This document shows, one piece after another, positions 1 through 8,397 of a DNA stretch of 64,000 nt. The translations under genes were made by a program, and so were the position numbers. Position 1 is the stretch's first letter; each line of letters starts with the position of its first letter. The stretch is taken from positions 225,200 through 289,199 of the forward strand of contig CAVXTC010000007.1 in the NCBI GenBank assembly GCA_963764525.1, given 5' to 3'. This DNA comes from DATDIC01 sp963764525 (GTDB lineage: Bacteria; Pseudomonadota; Alphaproteobacteria; Acetobacterales; Acetobacteraceae). The notes under the pieces are model-generated. The model ran no database searches. It was not told where the DNA came from and saw nothing but the letters and a program-made list of their open reading frames with translations.

Positions 1-1
1 C

Positions 2-784
2 GGCCTGAAAGGGCACGCGCTGTCCAAGCTCGGCCGCGACAACGAGGCCGGGGAAGCCTATGCCGAGGCGCTGAAGCTCGGCCCGGACGATCCCTATGTC
101 CGCCATCTCGTTGCCAGCTCGGGCGGATTGCCCGAAGCAAGCTGCGCCCCGCCGGACTATCTGCGCGCCGTGTTCGACAACTATGCCGACCGCTTCGAGG
201 CGCACCTGATCTCGCTCGGCTACCGCATTCCAGGCGTGATCCGTGCCGCCCTGCTGCAGCACACCGACCGCGCCCGACGGGCCGGTGCTGGACCTCGGCT
301 GCGGCACCGGGCTGGTCGGGGTGGCAATTTCCGACCTGCCGCTCGGACAGCTGATCGGCGTCGATGTGTCCTCCCGCATGCTGGCCAAGGCCGGATCGAA
401 ACAGCTCTACGCCGCCCTGCACGAGGCGGAGATCATGGACTTCCTGGACGCCGACGAAACCGCCTATGCGGTGGTCATCGCGGCCGACGTGCTGTGCTAT
501 TTCGGCGCGATCGATCGGTGTCCTGGCAGCAGTCGCCGCACGGCTGAAACCGGGCGGGCTGTTCGTTCTCTCGATCGAGGAAACTGCCGCCGAACAGGCC
601 CCCCGCGGCTGGACGCTCGGGTCCCGCGGCCGCTACACCCACACCGAAAGCCACCTGCTCGCGGCCGCCCAGGCCGCCGGGTTGAACGTGCTGGCGATGC
701 AGCCGGAATCCGTGCGGAACGAGGCTGGCAATGCCGGTCCCGGGACGCCTGGCCGTGCTGCAACGCCGCGCCCATGCTCACTGA
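2..784 (+). CDS. TPR-containing class I SAM methyltransferase (5' partial, frameshifted)
   Basis: The gene enters from the left edge. The first ~40 codons read as the end of a tetratricopeptide repeat (…EAYAEALKLGPDDPYVR…). A methyltransferase domain follows, with the lead PDYLRAVFDNYADRFEAHL typical of TPR-linked trans-aconitate-type methyltransferases. The SAM-binding loop LDLGCGTGLVGVAI comes next, then DVLCYFGAI and a beta-strand region RLKPGGLFVLSIEE. The reading frame changes near 275, 512 and 725, and the last frame ends at the TGA at 782-784. The following TPR glycosyltransferase starts at 774 inside this tail, so the two are probably co-transcribed. The substrate is unknown. Protein or glycan methylation is possible given the neighbour, but that is inference. 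Confidence 0.8.
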
Positions 785-3056
785 GCTGGCCGGCCTCGAA
801 CACGCCGAGGCGCTTGCCACACTGCGTGCCGCCTGCGCCGCCGGCGACCGGTCCCCGGCCACCCTGCTGAACCTCGCCATCGCCAGGGACCGCACGGGCG
901 ATGGCGAGCAGGCACGCTGGCTCATGCGCGAAGTGGCGACGCTGCTGCCCGACTGGGACGAACCGCTCCTGCGGCTGGCCGAAAGCCTTCGCCGCGATGG
1001 CCGCGCCGCTGAGGCCGAGCGTGCCTATGCCGCGGTACTGGAGATCAATCCGCGGCGCGAGGAGGCGCTGGTCGCCCGCGCCGCCCTGCTGATCCAGGCG
1101 GGCGACGGCGCTGCCGCCCAAAAGCTGCTGGTGCGCTGCGTCGGCATCAATCCGGACCGGGCGGAAGCCTGGGATGCGCTCGGCCTCGCCCTGATGCTCA
1201 CTGCGGATCCGGCGATCGCCGAAACCGCGTTCGCCGAAGCCCAGCGCCTCGCGCCCGCGGTGACCAGCTACGCGTTGCATCGCGTCGAGGCGGCGCACGC
1301 GGCCGGGCGGTCTGGAAGCCGAATTGGCGCGGCTGCAACTGGCCGTCGAGGCCGATCCGCTCGATGTGGTCCTGTGCGTCGCGCTCGGGCTGGCCCTGGA
1401 ACGCCTCGGCCGCCGCAGCGAGGCAATCGACGCGCTTGAAACCGCCTGCGCCCTCGCGCCCAACGCCAGCGTGCCCGACAAGCATGGCAGGCCGGCTGCT
1501 GGCCCGCTCCAACCGGCTGCGCGAGGCCGAAGCAATGCTGCGCCGCGCCTGCGCGCAGGATCCCGGCAACTCCGGCCTGCGCAACGATCACGCGGCGGTG
1601 CTGATGCGCCTGCAACGCCATGCGGCCGCGCGAGGTCTGCTGGAATCGATCCTGCAGGACACCAGCCCGGACCCGAGCGTGCTCTGCAACCTCGCGACCG
1701 CGCTGGTTTCGCTCGGCCGTCAGACAGACGGTGAGAATGCCGCCCGCCGGGCGATCGCGCTCGACCCAGCTTCCGCCCTCGCCCGACGCACCCTGGCAAA
1801 CACGCTGCCATACCGCAGCGGCATCGGCGCGGCCGAGATGCTGACGGTACTTGCAGGAATGCGCCGAACACCTGCCGCGGGGCCCCGTGCCAACCTTCGC
1901 CAATGCCCCGGATCCAGGGAAAAAGCTGCGTATCGGGCTGCTGTCCGGTTCGCTGCGCGCTCATCCCGTGGGCTGGCTGACCATCGCCGGGTTCGAGGCG
2001 CTGGACCCAACGCAGTTCGAACTCGTCGCGCTGGCGCAGACCACCGCCACGGACGCGATCGCCCGGCGATTCCGGACCATTGCCGCCGAGTGGCATGAGA
2101 TCGAGACACTGGACGATCCCGCCGTTGCTCGCCTGGGACGGGACCGGGAGCTGGACTTGCTCATCGACCTCGGCGGCTACGGCGAATCCGGCCGGATGGC
2201 CGCCTGCGCGCACCGGATAGCACCGGTGCAGATGAAGTGGGTCGGCATGCAGACCCACTCGACCGGCCTGCCGGAGATCGACTGGTTCCTATCGGACCGT
2301 TGGGAAACGCCGCCGGAGCTGGAACCACACTATTCCGAGCGCGTGCTGCGTCTGCCCGACGGTTACGTCTGCTACAGCCCGCCCGCCTATGCACCCGATC
2401 TCGTGCCGCTGCCGGCAGCGGCGAACGGCCATATCACCTTCGGCTGCTTCAATAACCTGGCCAAGGTTACCGGACAGGTGATCCGCACCTGGGCCGAAAT
2501 CCTGGACCGGGTTCCGACCAGCGTGCTGGTGCTGAAGACCTACCAATTTTCCGAGCCGGATAGCGCCGCCCGGATCCGCGAAGCATTCGCCGCGCTGGGC
2601 GTTGGCGCCGATCGGATCGTGCTGCGCGGAGCTTCGCCGCACCGGACATTTCTGGCGGAGTACAATCAGATCGACATCGTGCTCGACCCGTTTCCCTACT
2701 CGGGCGGCCTGACCACCTGCGAAGCGCTCTGGATGGGCGTGCCGACAGTAACCCTGCCGAACGAGACCTTCGCCTCCCGCCATTCCATGAGCCATCTCAG
2801 CAATGCGGGCCTGAGCGACTGGGTGGCGCGCGATATCGATGATTACGTCGAACTGGCGGTCGCCCGGGCGAACCATCCGGCGGCACTGGTGAACTTGCGT
2901 GCCGGGCTCCGGGCGCAGGTGAAAGCAAGCCCGCTCTGCGACGCCCCGCGCTTCGGCCGCAATCTCGGCGCCGCGCTGCGCCACGCCTGGACCGAATGGT
3001 GCACGCCGGGCGGGGGTCTTGTCTCCGGCCCGTTCTCCCGGCAAGGGAAGGGGTGA
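774..3056 (+). CDS. TPR / GT41 (SPINDLY/OGT-like) glycosyltransferase, frameshifted
   Basis: The N-terminal part (774 to about 1850) is built of helical TPR units (for example AERAYAAVLEINPRREEALV and AEAWDALGLALML). The C-terminal part is an O-GlcNAc-transferase-like GT41 domain. It contains KLRIGLLSGSLRAHPVGW near 1920, the block HRIAPVQMKWVGMQTHSTGL, the FGCFNNLAKVT turn, and the nucleotide-sugar region LDPFPYSGGLTTCEALW. In bacteria this family glycosylates proteins such as flagellins or adhesins, or contributes to polysaccharide synthesis; the acceptor cannot be told here. Frame changes fall near 1312, 1480 and 1850. The ATG at 774 overlaps the preceding methyltransferase by 11 bp. Confidence 0.85.
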
Positions 3057-3082
3057 CATCCCACCGTTGAACGGAGCCTCCC

Positions 3083-3722
3083 GTGTACCAGCCCAGCGCC
3101 TTTCGCGAAGACCGGATCGAGGTGCTGCACGCCGCGATCGGCCAGGCGCGGCTGGCGACGCTGATCACGCTGACCCAGGATGGGCTGATCGCCAGCCACG
3201 TCCCCATGCTGCTCGATCCGGAGCCGGGACCCTATGGCACGCTGCTCGGTCATCTGGCGCGGCCCAATCCGCAGGGACGCGGCGCGGTCGCCGGGCTCGA
3301 CGCGCTGGCAATCTTCCAGGGGCCGGATGCCTATATCACCCCATCCTGGTACGAGACCAAGCGGCAGACCGGTAAGGTCGTCCCGACCTGGAATTACGTC
3401 GCGGTGCATGCCTACGGCCCGGTGACGTTCTTCGACGACACCGAACGCCTGCGGGAGATCGTCACCCGGTTGACCGAGCGGCAGGAAATCGCCGCGTTCG
3501 CAACCCTGGGCGGTCACCGACGCCCCGGCCGACTTCATCGATGGCATGCTCAAGGCCATCATCGGCTTCACGATCCCCATCACCCGGCTCGAGGGCAAAT
3601 GGAAAATGAGCCAGAACCGGCCAGTCCAGGATATTCCCGGCGTGATCGAGGGCCTCAGCGCGGACGGGGCAACCGAGACCGCCGGTGAAGTTTCGCGCGC
3701 CAACCCTGAAGCTGTTCGCTGA
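3083..3722 (+). CDS. paiB: PaiB-family FMN-binding negative transcriptional regulator
   Basis: The product matches the PaiB family over its whole length. The start is MYQPSAFREDR, followed by the flavin-fold segment ATLITLTQDGLIASHVPMLLD, then FQGPDAYITPSWYETK, VVPTWNYVAVHAYG, and the characteristic end LEGKWKMSQNRP. Family members are small FMN-binding split-barrel proteins first described as repressors of sporulation and protease genes. In proteobacteria they may act simply as flavin-dependent enzymes. One frameshift lies near 3505, between TLGG and the AVTDAPADFIDGML block. The shifted frame stops at 3720-3722, inside the start of the next gene, which suggests translational coupling. Confidence 0.85.
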
Positions 3723-4413
3723 TCGCCCGCGCGCACCGGTCCGCATGGACACCATTTTCCGCGGCGATCTCGCCAGCCCGCGCGGCCGGGCACTGGCCTG
3801 GCTGGACGCGCTGCTGGTCGATCATGCGGTCTTCCGGCTGGCCTGGAGCAATTTCGCAACCGTTGCTCCCGGGCGGCTGTACCGCTGCAATCACCCGACC
3901 CCGCGGCGGCTCGCCAGGCTGACCCGCCGTTACGGCCTGAAAACGCTGATCAACCTGCGTGGTCAGGCCAATAACGGCTCCGACGCGTTGACGCGGGACA
4001 TGGCGGGTCGGCTCGGGCTGGACTTCATTGACATGGCGGTAGAAAGCCGCGGCGCCCCGCATCGCGACCGCATCCTGCGGCTGCACGAGATCTATCGCTC
4101 GATGCGCACGCCGGCGCTGATGCATTGCAAGTCCGGTGCGGACCGTGCCGGGCTGGCCGCCGGGCTGTTCGTGCTGTTCGAGGGCGGCACGACGCAGGCG
4201 GCGCTGGCCCAGCTCTCGCTGCGCTTCGGCCATATCCGCGCGGCCCGCACCGGCATCCTGGACGCCTTCTTCCTGCGCTATGCGCGCGAGGGTGAGGGCA
4301 GATGCTTTCTCGACTGGGTGCGCGAGAAGTACGATGAAGACGCGCTACGCCGCGATTTCCACGCCAACGGCCTGGCCAGCTTCGTCAACGACTGGGTGCT
4401 CGCCCACGAATAA
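3685..4413 (+). CDS. dual-specificity/tyrosine phosphatase-like protein
   Basis: This intact 242-residue protein carries the signature loop MHCKSGADRAG (CX5R, residues about 149-159). Earlier it has GRLYRCNHPTPRRLARLTRR and LKTLINLRGQ, the layout of short DSP/PTP-like phosphatases of alphaproteobacteria. The upstream ATG at 3685 overlaps paiB by 38 bp; MDTIFRG at 3745 is an alternative start. Kdo hydroxylase follows about 150 bp downstream. An LPS- or lipid-related phosphatase role is therefore plausible, but it is inferred from position only. The catalytic Cys and Arg are present, so the enzyme should be active on some phosphate ester. Confidence 0.8.
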   Translation: MKFRAPTLKLFADRPRAPVRMDTIFRGDLASPRGRALAWLDALLVDHAVFRLAWSNFATVAPGRLYRCNHPTPRRLARLTRRYGLKTLINLRGQANNGSDALTRDMAGRLGLDFIDMAVESRGAPHRDRILRLHEIYRSMRTPALMHCKSGADRAGLAAGLFVLFEGGTTQAALAQLSLRFGHIRAARTGILDAFFLRYAREGEGRCFLDWVREKYDEDALRRDFHANGLASFVNDWVLAHE

Positions 4414-4454
4414 GTGATATGCACAAAACACATGCCAAAACCGCACGGAACGCG

Positions 4455-4519
4455 AGGGTGGAAAAGCGCAGCGCATTCCGCCACCGGTTTGGCGGCTGCG
4501 CTGCGCGTTTCCGCCCTAC
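4455..4519. repeat. REP-like palindromic element, family A copy 1
   Basis: An imperfect inverted repeat with arms AGGGTGGAAAAGCGCAGCGC and (reverse complement of the right end) GTAGGGCGGAAACGCGCAGC. The same element occurs at 30228-30296 and 40598-40663. It sits between the phosphatase and Kdo hydroxylase genes and would fold into a long GC-rich hairpin in RNA. Confidence 0.8.
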
Positions 4520-4559
4520 GCCAGCCATGCCAGACCTTCAGACATGCACCGGGTATCCG

Positions 4560-5450
4560 ATGATGAACGCCACCGAAGTTCTGGAAGAACTGCCGATCTC
4601 CGACTGGCACGGCCCGTTCGCCCAGGCGCTCCGGCAGCGCGCGCTGCAGGCCCTGGAAAATGGCCGCGTGCTGGTCCTCCCCCGCCTGTCGTTCCGCACC
4701 GAACCCGAGGAAGCCGCCTTCCTACCCCCGATGCGGCTGGCGGCGAACGCAAAAACATCAGCCTGGACCCCGCCTCCGGCAGGCTCGGCAATACCACCCT
4801 CCCGCCTGATGACGCCGCGCGGCTGACCGCGATGCTAGACCGTTTCGGCCATGCCGCTGAGCGGCTGCTGCATGACCTGCTGCCCGGCTATGCGCCGGCG
4901 CTGGAGCGTGCCCGAACCAGCTTCCGCCCGGTCGAGATCGCCGGCCGCGCCAGCCTCGCCGCGGCACGACGACCGGTTGCTGCATGTCGATGCGTTCCCG
5001 ACGCGCCCCCTGCACGGCCGCCGCATCCTGCGTCTGTTCAGCAACATCGCGCCGGACGGCGCCGTTCGCTCCTGGCGTGTCGGCGAGCCGTTCCCGGTGT
5101 TCGCCCGCAAGTTCCTGCCGCGCACCAAGGCGCCGCTTCCGGGCAGCGCCTGGCTGCTGCATCGGCTCGGTCTGACCAAAGACCGCCGCAGCGCCTATGA
5201 TCAGATCATGCTGCGGCTGCACGATGCCGGAAAGCAGGACAGCGCCTACCAGGCCGAAGGTCCACGGGCCGACATCGGGTTTGCGCCGGGCACCACCTGG
5301 CTCTGCTTCACCGACCAGGTGCTGCACGCGGCGCTCGCCGGCCATTGCGCCTTGGAGCAGACGTTTCATCTGCCGGTGCAGGCGATGGCCGACCCGGCGC
5401 AATCGCCGTTGCGCGTGCTGGAGCGGCTGGCCGGGCGCCAACTGGCCTGA
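4560..5450 (+). CDS. kdoO: Kdo hydroxylase (Fe(II)/2-oxoglutarate dioxygenase), frameshifted
   Basis: The sequence matches the Kdo-hydroxylase family, which converts Kdo of the LPS inner core to Ko. Visible blocks are the N-terminal NGRVLVLPRLSFRTEPEEAAFL, ERKNISLDPASGRL, the iron-binding HxD in RHDDRLLHVDAFPTRP, and LRLFSNIAPDG. These are followed by WRVGEPFPVFARKFLP, GFAPGTTWLCFTDQVLHAAL (the distal His) and the end QTFHLPVQAMADP. Frame changes occur near 4722 and 4965. The ATG at 4560 follows the REP-like element. The enzyme acts on lipid A-Kdo at the cytoplasmic face of the inner membrane. Ko in the core is known to increase resistance of LPS to acid hydrolysis. Confidence 0.85.
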
Positions 5451-5469
5451 AGCCGGAGCGATCTGGCGG

Positions 5470-6168
5470 ATGGCGCAGCAATCGTTCGTCGATCTGGCCC
5501 TGGTGCTGGCGATCGATACCAGCGGCAGCATCAGCAACGAACGGCTGGCGCTGCAGGTCCACGGCTACAGCGATGCGTTCCGTCATGCCGATTTGGTAAG
5601 CGCGATCCGCGGCGGCCGCCACGGCCGGATCATCGCGACGTTCGTCGAGTGGTCGGATGCCGGGCGCCAGATCCAGTCGGTCGAATGGACGCTGATCGAC
5701 GATGGCGCGGCGGCGACCGGCTTCGCCGACGCGATTCTGACCGCCTTGGCACCGACCCCCGGCTGGACCTCGATCAGCGGTGCGATCGACTTTTCCATCG
5801 GGCTGTTCGCACGCCTCGGCGTCGCCGCCGATCGCCGGGTGATCGACATCTCCGGCGACGGCGCCAACAACGATGGCCGGCCCGTCGATGCGGCGCGCGA
5901 CGCCGCAATGGAAGCGGGGATCACCATCAACGGCCTGCCAATCCTGGAAGTCGAGCCGGACCTCGATCGCTATTACCGGGATCACGTGATTGGTGGCCCG
6001 CAATCCTTCCTGGTCGTCGCCCGCAACGAAGCAAGTTTCGCGGCTGCGGTGATGGACAAGCTGCTGGCGGAGGTTGCTGGTGGAACGTCCCGGCCTCCTA
6101 TCGCAGCGCCGGCTTGCGCTGCATCGATCTGCGCGAGGAGGTGGCCCGACGGTTCAGCGTCACAGTGA
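5470..6168 (+). CDS. DUF1194 von Willebrand factor A-like protein, 3' end overrun by IS remnant
   Basis: The ATG at 5470 opens a VWA/integrin-like fold of the DUF1194 family. The MIDAS-type motif is ALVLAIDTSGSIS, followed by FVEWSDAGRQIQ, GWTSISGAIDFSIGLF, RVIDISGDGANNDGRP, ITINGLPIL and YYRDHVIGGPQSFLVVA. Homologues end soon after a KL..EVAG block, found here at about 6060-6080. The remaining residues up to the stop at 6168 are encoded by an inserted IS630-type remnant, so the natural C-terminus has been replaced. VWA proteins of this family are usually periplasmic or secreted. No clear signal peptide is seen at this start, so export is uncertain. Confidence 0.8.
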   Translation: MAQQSFVDLALVLAIDTSGSISNERLALQVHGYSDAFRHADLVSAIRGGRHGRIIATFVEWSDAGRQIQSVEWTLIDDGAAATGFADAILTALAPTPGWTSISGAIDFSIGLFARLGVAADRRVIDISGDGANNDGRPVDAARDAAMEAGITINGLPILEVEPDLDRYYRDHVIGGPQSFLVVARNEASFAAAVMDKLLAEVAGGTSRPPIAAPACAASICARRWPDGSASQ

Positions 6169-6640
6169 GCGAGCGAACGGTAGGCAAGTGGCTGCGCAAG
6201 ATGGGTCTGACGCGGTTGCAGCCGCGTCCCTTTCATCTGAAGCACGATGCCGCGGCGCAGGAGGCTTTTAAAAAAACTTCGCTGGTCTGGTGAAGGCCGC
6301 GCTGCTCGGCAGCACAATCGCCAGCAGCCTGCCGATCGAAATCTGTTAACAAGATGAAGCCCGCGTGGGCCAGAAAGGCACCCATGCGTATGTCTGGGCA
6401 CCGGTCGGCTGTTGCCCGCTCATGGTGAAGGACAATCGTCACAACTCCGCACATCTGTTCGGCGCGATCTGCCCGGAGCGCGGCGTCGGCGCGGCCATCA
6501 TCATGCCGGCGGTCAATACCGCGGCGATGAATGAGCATCTCAAGGAAATCAGCTCGCAAGTGGCCGCCGGCGCTCACGCAGTGTTGGTTCTGGACGGTGC
6601 CGGGTGGCATCAGCGAGACGTTAGCGGGGGTGTTGCACTC
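6083..6640 (+). pseudogene. IS630-family transposase remnant
   Basis: The early part reads YRSAGLRCIDLREEVARRF and then ERTVGKWLRKMGLTRLQPRP, the helix-turn-helix region of IS630-type transposases. After a frameshift and an in-frame stop near 6350 comes the DDE part: RVGQKGTHAYVWAPVG, HLFGAICPERGVGAAIIMP, and HAVLVLDGAGWH with the second catalytic Asp. The final catalytic Glu block (NPMENIW type) is missing. This is a dead element that replaced the end of the DUF1194 gene. Confidence 0.75.
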
Positions 6641-6782
6641 GGTCCGTGAACTGGGGGCCATTCCCACAGAGCGGCGGGAGCCACGCAAGCGTGGCGCGAC
6701 TGAACGCCGGTCCGGCAGAGTGGAGGCAGCCTCGGCCGAACACCTCGAGGCGCTGGCGCCGATCGCCATCGCCGATCGGTGA
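6616..6782 (+). pseudogene. unidentified gene tail after the IS remnant
   Basis: After the transposase homology ends, the third frame continues with LAGVLHSVRELGAIPTERR and EHLEALAPIAIADR before a TGA at 6780-6782. Its amino-acid composition looks protein-like rather than repeat-like. It may be the truncated 3' end of a gene that originally lay here. I cannot assign a family. Confidence 0.35.
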
Positions 6783-6802
6783 TCACGATGCCGGTTTGCA
6801 GC

Positions 6803-7852
6803 CTACAGCCGCGGCAGGACATGTTCCCCGAACAGCCGCATCGACGCTTCCGCCGCGGCAAGCGGAAGATCGTTGAAATTCACCTGCAACGACGCGCTCT
6901 CGAACGCGCCGATCTGCCGCCGGTAGGTCGCAACGGTGTCCAGGATCCGCTCCGGCGTGCCGACCCAGGCGGCGCATTTCTCCACCTGCGTCTCGAACGT
7001 TTCGGCCGCCAGCCCGGCAATTATCTTGTCGTAGCCGGGGTAGTCGGCTGATGCCGCTCCCGCCGTCCAGTCGGACGCGGCATCCACCAGCGACCGCAGG
7101 TAGCGGTTCAGCGGCTCGCGGGCGAGATGTTCCGCCTCCGCCTGGTCCCGGTGGCACAGCATGTGGAACGCCAGCATCACCGTCCCCGGCCCGGGATGGC
7201 CAGCCTTGGAGCGCGCCTGCCGGTAGGTTGCGATCAGGTCGGCCATCGCGCCGCCGGCCAGGGGAATTGCCATGATCCCGTGGCCTGCCGCGCCGGCGCG
7301 TTCGAACGATTCGGGTGTGGCCAGCGCCGCCACATAGAACGGCGGGCGCGGGCGCTGGGTCGGCCGCGGCAGCGACGTGACGTTACGGAAGCTGTGGAAA
7401 CGACCGGCGCAGCTTACGTTCTCCTGCTCCAGCAGCAGTCTGACCTGCTCCATGCCTTCATCGAACCGCGCACGGCTTTCATCCAGAGCAACGCCGAACC
7501 GGGCGAACTCGTGCGGCAGGAAAGCGCGAGCGAAACCGACATCCAACCGGCCATCGCACAGCGCATCCAGCATCCCCAACTCGCCGGCGAGTTTCAGCGG
7601 GTTGTTGAAGGCCGGCAGCACCGCGCCGGTGACCAGTCGCGCGCGCCGCGTCACCTGCGCGGCGGCGGCCAGGAACACCACGGGGTTCGGGCTATAGCCG
7701 CCGTACGGGTGGAAGTAGTGCTCCACCGTGCGCACATGGCTGTAACCATAGCGGTCGCACAGCCCGACCAGGCGCAGCGCCTCCTGCCAGTAATCGCGCG
7801 CCGGCTTCGTATCGGGTCCGACATCCGGAAAGAACTGGATGCCGACCTGCAT
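6803..7852 (-). CDS. LLM-class flavin-dependent oxidoreductase (luciferase-like)
   Basis: An intact protein of about 349 residues with a bacterial luciferase-like fold. It starts MQVGIQFFPDVGPD, followed by SHVRTVEHYFHPYGG, LVTGAVLPAFNNPLKLAGEL, LDALCDGRLDVGFARAFLPHEF, and PRPPFYVAALATPESFERAG. The last block is the family's substrate-pocket segment. The family uses reduced FMN (F420 in some actinobacteria) to oxidise small organics; the substrate is unknown. The gene lies 2 bp downstream of the UPF0114 gene and about 0.5 kb behind acnA on the same strand, so it may be the last gene of that transcript. Confidence 0.85.
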   Translation of the reverse strand: MQVGIQFFPDVGPDTKPARDYWQEALRLVGLCDRYGYSHVRTVEHYFHPYGGYSPNPVVFLAAAAQVTRRARLVTGAVLPAFNNPLKLAGELGMLDALCDGRLDVGFARAFLPHEFARFGVALDESRARFDEGMEQVRLLLEQENVSCAGRFHSFRNVTSLPRPTQRPRPPFYVAALATPESFERAGAAGHGIMAIPLAGGAMADLIATYRQARSKAGHPGPGTVMLAFHMLCHRDQAEAEHLAREPLNRYLRSLVDAASDWTAGAASADYPGYDKIIAGLAAETFETQVEKCAAWVGTPERILDTVATYRRQIGAFESASLQVNFNDLPLAAAEASMRLFGEHVLPRL

Positions 7853-7854
7853 GA

Positions 7855-8379
7855 TCAGTGCCCCGCCAGCCGGTCCATGAGGGCGAGCAGCGCCCCGGTG
7901 ATCCCGATCCCGAGCAGGATCGCAAGCTGCCACATTGCCGCCGCCGAGGTCGCCTGGTCGATGTGCATGAAGGTCTCCAGGATCTGGATCGCGGCGATGG
8001 CCGCGACCGAGGCGATCAGCCGCAGCTTCACCGCCCCGAAGCCGATCCCGCTGTATTCGGACCGTCGCGCCGCCAGCAGCGGCCCGATCACCGTCTCCCA
8101 CCCGGCGAACACGACGACCAGCACCAGGTTGGCGACCAGCGCAATATCCACGAGCTGGAGCACCACCAGCATCGTTTCGGTCAGGGAGATCGCCAGGAGC
8201 TCCCGCACGCCCTCGATGAATTTCTGGACGAATTTGATCGTCAGCAGGATCAAGGAGGCAAGCAGGCCGATATAAATCGGCGCCACCAGCCAACGCGTCG
8301 TCAGCAGCGCGCGCCCAAGATTGCGCTGCAGCCGCTCGGCGAGCGCGTCATCGATCCGCGGGGTGATCCGGTCGTTCAT
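7855..8379 (-). CDS. yqhA: UPF0114 family inner-membrane protein (YqhA-like)
   Basis: A 174-residue protein of the UPF0114/YqhA family. There are about four hydrophobic stretches: WLVAPIYIGLLASLILLTI, LVVLQLVDIALVANLVLVVV, LIASVAAIAAIQILETF and WQLAILLGIGITGALLALM. The family motifs ALVANLVLVVVFAGWE and AAIQILETFM are present. ATG at 8379 is preferred because it begins MNDRITPRID. It sits 18 bp after the acnA stop and 2 bp before the LLM gene. The function of the family is not established; it is an integral inner-membrane protein. Confidence 0.85.
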   Translation of the reverse strand: MNDRITPRIDDALAERLQRNLGRALLTTRWLVAPIYIGLLASLILLTIKFVQKFIEGVRELLAISLTETMLVVLQLVDIALVANLVLVVVFAGWETVIGPLLAARRSEYSGIGFGAVKLRLIASVAAIAAIQILETFMHIDQATSAAAMWQLAILLGIGITGALLALMDRLAGH

Positions 8380-8397
8380 GGCGGACCGCAGCCGCAC

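Noticed and set aside
633..2258. A 541-codon minus-strand frame across the GT41 glycosyltransferase
   Set aside because: No recognisable domain, arginine/glycine-rich composition, and the plus strand carries clear methyltransferase, TPR and GT41 motifs.
7127..8275. A 382-codon plus-strand frame opposite the LLM oxidoreductase and UPF0114 genes
   Set aside because: Antisense shadow: both minus-strand genes match known families over their whole length.
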